The notes beneath the pieces were generated by a model. That model saw only the letters and a list, made by a program, of their open reading frames with translations. It was not told where the DNA came from and ran no database searches. The position numbers and the translations under genes are program-made. Below, piece after piece: positions 59,495-64,000 of a DNA stretch of 64,000 bases. The stretch lies in contig JACPVX010000041.1 in the NCBI GenBank assembly GCA_016191555.1, forward strand, positions 186,001 through 250,000, written 5' to 3'. This DNA comes from Bacteroidota bacterium (GTDB lineage Bacteria > Bacteroidota > Bacteroidia > Cytophagales > Cyclobacteriaceae). Within the stretch, counting starts at the first letter, position 1, and each line of letters starts with the position of its first letter.

Positions 59495-61330
59495 ATGTGC
59501 GGAATTGTTGCTTATGTTGGTCACAGAGAAGCAAGTGATATCATTATAAAAGGCCTGAAGCGGTTGGAATACCGTGGCTATGACAGTGGTGGTATTGCAT
59601 TGCTCAATGGCAGTCTGAATGTTTACAAGAAGAAAGGCAAAGTAACCGAACTCGAAGCTTTCATCAACGGACAAAATTTATCGAGTACGATCGGCATGGG
59701 CCACACCCGCTGGGCAACCCACGGTGAACCAAACGATGAAAATGCGCACCCGCATTATTCAGCCACCAAAAAGCTGGCGATCATACACAACGGCATTATT
59801 GAAAACTATAGTTCGCTGAAGCAAGACCTGCTTCGCAAAGGACATCGCTTTTTAAGTGAAACCGACACGGAAGTTTTCATTCACTTTATTGAAGATATTC
59901 AGGAGAAAGAAAAATGTGAATTGGACGAGGCGGTGCGTTTGGCCTTAACCAAAGTGGTGGGCGCTTACGCGATCGTGGTAATGTCTCTGGACAACCCGCG
60001 ATTGTTGATCGCTGCCAGAAAGGGTAGTCCGCTGGTAGTTGGTGTTGGCAAAGGAGAGTTTTTTATGGCTTCTGATGCTACGCCAATCATTGAATACACG
60101 AACGAAGTAGTTTACCTGAATGATCAGGAAATTGCAATCGTGAACGATGGAAAGTTGACCATTAAGAACACGGCTAATTTACCATTGACTCCTTATGTTC
60201 AAACTGTTGATCTTGAATTAGAAGCCATTGAAAAAGGTGGGTTCGAGCATTTCATGATGAAAGAAATTTTCGAACAGCCTCGTTCGATTAAAGATTGTAT
60301 GAGAGGTCGTTTGGATTCAGATTCCGGTCGGTTGATACTGGGCGGCTTACGCGAATACTTGAATAAGTTGGTCAATGCAGATCGTATTTTAATTGTTGCC
60401 TGTGGAACTTCATGGCATGCCGGCTTAGTTGCAGAATACTTCTTTGAAGAGTTTTGCCGCATACCGGTAGAAGTAGAATACGCCTCTGAATTCCGTTACC
60501 GTAATCCGGTGATCCGCGAAGGCGATGTGTTGATTGCCATTTCGCAATCCGGTGAAACAGCCGATACCTTGGCAGCGATTGACTTAGCGAAATCAAAAGG
60601 CGCGATCATTTTTGGAGTGTGTAATGTGGTGGGCTCTTCAATTCCGCGAGCAACACATGCCGGTGCTTACACACACGCAGGTCCTGAAATTGGAGTTGCG
60701 AGTACAAAAGCATTTACCGCACAGTTGACGGTGCTCAACATGATCGCATTGATCGTGGCCCAAAAGAAAGGCACGATCACCGAGCAGAAGTTTCATGAAC
60801 TGTTGGTGGAGATGGAGAACATTCCTGCCAAAGTAGAGAAGGCATTGAAACTGAATAAGCAAATCGAAGCGATTGCCGATGAATTTAAAGATGCTACGAA
60901 TTTCCTTTACTTAGGTCGTGGTTATAATTTCCCGGTAGCGTTGGAAGGTGCGCTGAAGTTGAAAGAGATTTCCTACATCCACGCAGAAGGTTATCCTGCT
61001 GCCGAAATGAAACACGGCCCGATTGCATTGATTGATCAGGAGATGCCGGTGGTATTTATCGCTACAAAAGACAGCTCTTACGAAAAAGTAGTTTCCAATA
61101 TACAAGAAGTAAAAGCCAGAAAAGGACGGGTGATTGCCGTAGTAACCGAAGGCGATAACCTGATTTCTAAAATGGCTGAGTTTGTCATTGAAGTTCCTGC
61201 TACGCTCGAGCCGCTCATGCCTTTGGTTTCCGTGGTGCCTTTACAACTTCTATCCTATCACATTGCCGTGATGCGTGGTTGCAACGTAGACCAACCGAGA
61301 AACTTGGCGAAGAGTGTGACGGTGGAGTAA
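59495..61330 (+). CDS. glmS: Glutamine-fructose-6-phosphate aminotransferase (isomerising)
   Basis: The protein is 611 aa. The glutaminase nucleophile is Cys2 (MCGIVAYVGHREASD), with HTRWATHGEPNDENAHPH and HNGIIENY in the same domain. The two SIS domains follow (about 285-430 with CGTSWHAGL and ISQSGETADT; about 455-600 with GRGYNFPVALEGALKLKEIS). It ends DQPRNLAKSVTVE, the conserved C-terminus. It makes glucosamine 6-phosphate for peptidoglycan and LPS. No glmS ribozyme is seen in the 66-bp leader. Confidence 0.97.
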   Translation: MCGIVAYVGHREASDIIIKGLKRLEYRGYDSGGIALLNGSLNVYKKKGKVTELEAFINGQNLSSTIGMGHTRWATHGEPNDENAHPHYSATKKLAIIHNGIIENYSSLKQDLLRKGHRFLSETDTEVFIHFIEDIQEKEKCELDEAVRLALTKVVGAYAIVVMSLDNPRLLIAARKGSPLVVGVGKGEFFMASDATPIIEYTNEVVYLNDQEIAIVNDGKLTIKNTANLPLTPYVQTVDLELEAIEKGGFEHFMMKEIFEQPRSIKDCMRGRLDSDSGRLILGGLREYLNKLVNADRILIVACGTSWHAGLVAEYFFEEFCRIPVEVEYASEFRYRNPVIREGDVLIAISQSGETADTLAAIDLAKSKGAIIFGVCNVVGSSIPRATHAGAYTHAGPEIGVASTKAFTAQLTVLNMIALIVAQKKGTITEQKFHELLVEMENIPAKVEKALKLNKQIEAIADEFKDATNFLYLGRGYNFPVALEGALKLKEISYIHAEGYPAAEMKHGPIALIDQEMPVVFIATKDSSYEKVVSNIQEVKARKGRVIAVVTEGDNLISKMAEFVIEVPATLEPLMPLVSVVPLQLLSYHIAVMRGCNVDQPRNLAKSVTVE

Positions 61331-61408
61331 TTCCCATTTCGGGTACACCCAAACTCTGAGAAGCTTTGTAGCCAGCTTTATCCCCAACTGAAGTAATCTC
61401 AATTCCCT

Positions 61409-62485
61409 ATGAATTTAGGTATTCAAGCTACCGTTTCTAATTGGTTAGCTAAAATGAAAAAATATCTATTCACTTACCGGGATGGGTTTTATGAGCTACC
61501 CTATATCGCTAATTCGCCAGAACTGATTGTGGCTAGCTTTAGTAGCTTTATGAAGCATGACCCAAAAAGAAAAGTTTTCAGTGCCAACAATATTTTCATC
61601 AATGGAGAAGGGCACTACGAAAAAATAGAAGAGGGGCTATGGATCATCCTTTCTAATTTTGAAGCCAAGAAAAATCTGAGTTTCAAATTGCATTATGAGC
61701 CTGGAATTGAATCGAACTATCACTCATTAACACTCTATATCAATAAAGACATCCGGCAGATCAAGTTTCCAAAAGTGATTTATGATGTGCCCAGTCAAGA
61801 TCGCTCCTGGATGCTTGTAAAAGCCGGAGCACAAGTTCTTAACTCTCATTTTAAAGGACAGAAGTCTATATTTTTCACCATTTACTTCAGCAGCGACTGG
61901 ATGACGCAGAACGTTGCAGGGAATGGAATTTTCAAAAATCAGATACTCACTAATTTTTTTGATTCGGATAGAGATTCCGTTTTTCTGCCCAATTTTCTGG
62001 AAGGCAAAAGGGAAACTTATCTGAAACTGGTAAATAGCATTATCGATAAAGATGAAAACGGAGTGAGCGACCTTCTTTTGTTAAGAAGTCGGACGCTTGA
62101 GCTTCTGTCAGCATTTGCCATTGAATTGAGTCATAGCTCAATGAAAGACTCTACAGTAAGCTTGCCGGAACGCGACAAACGCAGGCTTGCCAAAGCCGAA
62201 CATCTCATCAATGATTCCATATTTAACCAGTTTCCAAGTTTGGGGCAGTTGGCCAGTGAAGCCGGTATTTCGGAAACAAAACTGCTGGCAGATTTCAAAC
62301 GCATGTATGGCTGCACGCCCTATCGCTATTATGTGGCCAAACAAATGGCCTATGCGAAAGAAATGATGCAAACGAGGCAAGTAACGGTTAAGGAAATTGC
62401 GCTTAAACTTGGGTTTCAACATGCTGGAAAGTTCTCTGCAGCTTACAAGAAAATTCACGGTCACTCTCCTTCAGAAGTGATGTAA
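61409..62485 (+). CDS. AraC-family transcriptional regulator
   Basis: The protein is 358 aa. The last 100 residues are an AraC-type double helix-turn-helix: FPSLGQLASEAGISETKLLA, DFKRMYGCTPYRYYV and VTVKEIALKLGFQHAGKFSA, ending YKKIHGHSPSEVM. The N-terminal 255 residues are a sensory part of no recognised family, soluble and without membrane helices. It lies 121 bp upstream of a large surface-protein gene. The spacer holds two 18-bp direct repeats at 21-bp period, suitable as its binding site. Confidence 0.9.
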   Translation: MNLGIQATVSNWLAKMKKYLFTYRDGFYELPYIANSPELIVASFSSFMKHDPKRKVFSANNIFINGEGHYEKIEEGLWIILSNFEAKKNLSFKLHYEPGIESNYHSLTLYINKDIRQIKFPKVIYDVPSQDRSWMLVKAGAQVLNSHFKGQKSIFFTIYFSSDWMTQNVAGNGIFKNQILTNFFDSDRDSVFLPNFLEGKRETYLKLVNSIIDKDENGVSDLLLLRSRTLELLSAFAIELSHSSMKDSTVSLPERDKRRLAKAEHLINDSIFNQFPSLGQLASEAGISETKLLADFKRMYGCTPYRYYVAKQMAYAKEMMQTRQVTVKEIALKLGFQHAGKFSAAYKKIHGHSPSEVM

Positions 62486-62508
62486 TTGGCTCTTTACCTT
62501 CATTCTAA

Positions 62509-62547
62509 AATTGAGGTATTGGAGCATTGAATTGAGGTATTGGAGCA
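62509..62547 (+). promoter_or_regulatory. Two 18-bp direct repeats at 21-bp period, candidate AraC-type operator
   Basis: AATTGAGGTATTGGAGCA occurs at 62509-62526 and again, identical, at 62530-62547. The 3-bp spacer gives a 21-bp period, two helical turns, so both sites face the same side of DNA. The second copy ends 23 bp before the -7 box at 62571, so a bound activator could contact polymerase. Confidence 0.7.
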
Positions 62548-62570
62548 CAATACCACCGCATAGCATTTCA

Positions 62571-62578
62571 TACTTTTG
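62571..62578 (+). promoter_or_regulatory. -7 element of the surface-protein gene
   Basis: TACTTTTG fits TAnnTTTG, 28 bp before the ATG at 62607. No TTG is at the -33 distance, as expected for a promoter that needs an activator. Confidence 0.55.
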
Positions 62579-62606
62579 TACCAATTATCAAATTTAATTT
62601 TCTCAA

Positions 62607-64000
62607 ATGAAACTACCCCCAACTTCTAGAGTAATCTATTCCCTTGCCTTTCTGATGATCGGGCTAATGCCCTTGCCTGCGCATGCCCAAAATGCAACGT
62701 GCGACAATGCAAAAGTGATCGTAAATGAAGGCACACAAACAGAAACTAATACATCACAAAGCGAATATTGGTACAGCTTTCAAACTCCTAACGATGGCCA
62801 AAACCGTGATTTGACGGTTCTTGCCACAGGCACCACGATTAGTATCCTTAGTTTTCCTTGTGTAGCCACTACCCTGATCGATGAGTCAGCGCCTGGCGAA
62901 GGCACAGTAACGGCAACCGCTTTACTCCCTAATACAGCATATCTCATCAAAATAACTGATGCGAACCCGGGTACGCCTTTCAATCTAACAAGCTTTTTAT
63001 TAACCACCGCAATTTCTGGTGGTGGAGGAGGCGGTGGCGGTGTTATCAACAATACTTGCGATAATGCGATTGTTATTGCAAATACCGGAACCCAGGTTGT
63101 AGCCAATACGAATGAGAATGAATATTGGTATCAATACACAATGCCTGCAGTGCCAAGCACGCTGAATTTAAGTTCCGATCCGGAATCTGGTATTGCGGTG
63201 AAGGTCTATACCGGTAGCTGTGCAAACCTAAACATGGTGGCACAAGGCACCAGTGCTAGTGCGCTTAATGTAACTAATTTGGCTCCTAATTCTGTAGTTT
63301 GGATAATGTGGGGCCCTGCATTGGGCTCTACAGGAAGCTTCGTGTTAAACGCTCTGCCTACGGGGGGTGGCGGAGGTGGTGGCAGTAACCAAGCACCCAC
63401 TAACATTTCCCTCGACAAAACCACACTCAACAGCAGTGATGGTGCTTTTACCGTAGTGGGAAATTTGAGTACTACCGATCCTGATGCAAATGATACTTTT
63501 AACTATGAATTGGTTTCCGGTACGGGCAGCACAGACAATGATTCTTTTTTTATTATGCCTCTGCCGGTTATTGGCGGAGCGCAATTGCTCATCACTGTTC
63601 CGGCTAATACTCAGGCTAGTTATTCTGTACGAATCCGTTCCACGGATCTAGGAGGTCTTTTCACTGAAAAAATATTTACGATCACAGTAAGTTCTGGCAA
63701 TCAAGCACCAACAAACATTACACTTTCAGCTTCTTCTATCAATGAAAATGTAGCAGCTAATTCAACTGTGGGTACGCTTAGTACTACTGATCCTGACAAT
63801 GGCAATACCTTTACATATACTTTGGTTGCTGGTACTGGAGGCACGGACAATGCGTCTTTCAATGTTAATGGCAACAGTTTGCGCATTAACAATAGCCCCG
63901 ATTTTGAAACCAAAAGCAGCTACTTTATTCGAATAAAAACCGCTGATCAAGGAGGCTTATCGTTCGAAAAGGAATTTACCATAACAATCAATAATTTAAG
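62607..64000 (+). CDS. Large cadherin-repeat surface protein (3' end beyond window)
   Basis: The frame is open from the ATG at 62607 to the window edge, 464 codons, and is incomplete. A signal peptide ends near LPAHAQ. Two copies of a ~115-residue unit follow, each beginning TCDNA and containing EYWYSF or EYWYQY, and each ending in a glycine run (8 and 6-7 Gly). Then come at least two cadherin-like repeats starting NQAPTNIS/NQAPTNIT, with TTDPD and RI(R/K)(S/T)(T/A)D(L/Q)GG calcium-binding-type motifs. Such modular proteins are surface adhesins or secreted substrates, often with a type IX secretion C-terminal domain, which would lie outside the window. Confidence 0.88.
   Translation, partial: MKLPPTSRVIYSLAFLMIGLMPLPAHAQNATCDNAKVIVNEGTQTETNTSQSEYWYSFQTPNDGQNRDLTVLATGTTISILSFPCVATTLIDESAPGEGTVTATALLPNTAYLIKITDANPGTPFNLTSFLLTTAISGGGGGGGGVINNTCDNAIVIANTGTQVVANTNENEYWYQYTMPAVPSTLNLSSDPESGIAVKVYTGSCANLNMVAQGTSASALNVTNLAPNSVVWIMWGPALGSTGSFVLNALPTGGGGGGGSNQAPTNISLDKTTLNSSDGAFTVVGNLSTTDPDANDTFNYELVSGTGSTDNDSFFIMPLPVIGGAQLLITVPANTQASYSVRIRSTDLGGLFTEKIFTITVSSGNQAPTNITLSASSINENVAANSTVGTLSTTDPDNGNTFTYTLVAGTGGTDNASFNVNGNSLRINNSPDFETKSSYFIRIKTADQGGLSFEKEFTITINNL

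Overview
This 64 kb window is chromosomal DNA from a member of the Bacteroidota, most likely Cytophagales (Cyclobacteriaceae-like; the order is an inference). Supporting signs are families largely confined to that phylum (DUF4293, DUF5686, carboxypeptidase-like regulatory domains on cell-envelope proteins, a TonB-plug-like small protein), promoters of the Bacteroidota type (TTG, 19-21 bp, TAnnTTTG), few Shine-Dalgarno sequences, an rpsU-xerD-hpf gene order, and several dispersed repeat families. Coding density is high. I see no rRNA, tRNA, CRISPR array, prophage or insertion sequence.

Layout. 1-3.3 kb: end of a PAP2 phosphatase, a secreted endonuclease/exonuclease/phosphatase-fold enzyme, an unknown coiled-coil protein, a TIGR01777 epimerase. 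3.3-9.2 kb: LOG and arginase-family genes, then an arsenosugar-type cluster (peroxidase-like CxxC protein, ArsS-like radical SAM enzyme, ArsM methyltransferase), a creatininase-family amidohydrolase and a purine nucleoside phosphorylase. 9.2-14.7 kb: a periodic acidic surface protein, a plug-like small protein, a TIM-barrel isomerase, a UPF0175/DUF3368 toxin-antitoxin pair, a secreted amidohydrolase, thiol peroxidase, DUF4293. 14.7-21 kb: thiolase, truA, an MsbA-type ABC exporter, an outer-membrane barrel, an amino-acid permease. 21-25 kb: an ECF sigma factor and TonB-domain partner divergent from a von Willebrand factor A protein, with perfect or near-perfect palindromes between them.

25-32.3 kb is an accessory glycan region: three GT2-type glycosyltransferases, two FkbM methyltransferases and two unassigned proteins, interrupted by 900 bp of palindromic repeats around a small GIY-YIG nuclease gene. 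32.3-34.4 kb couples an ECF sigma factor and zinc anti-sigma factor to gmk and nadD. 34.4-41.4 kb carries a DUF5686 outer-membrane protein, selU-selD (selenouridine in tRNA), glutaminyl cyclase and a membrane-bound AraC regulator. 41.5-46.3 kb: an S41 protease and an FGE-like/ECF sigma/anti-sigma-like operon.

46.3-51.4 kb is a minus-strand block: saccharopine-dehydrogenase-like protein, lgt, a BamA/TamA-like barrel, hpf (apparently frameshifted at codon 3), xerD and rpsU. 51.4-58.5 kb: acyl-CoA dehydrogenase, UDP-glucose dehydrogenase plus UDP-xylose synthase, zinc peptidase, rfaE2, a flippase-like membrane protein, panD, panC. 58.6-61.3 kb: a half-length glycogen-synthase-like protein and glmS. 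The window ends with an AraC-family regulator followed by two 18-bp direct repeats at 21-bp spacing in front of a large cadherin-repeat surface protein that runs off the edge.

The most interesting candidates are the extended arsenosugar neighbourhood, the AraC/direct-repeat/adhesin unit, the palindromic repeat cluster around the GIY-YIG gene, the hpf frameshift and the palindromes beside the ECF/vWA genes. All functional statements come from motif recognition by eye; no database search was run.
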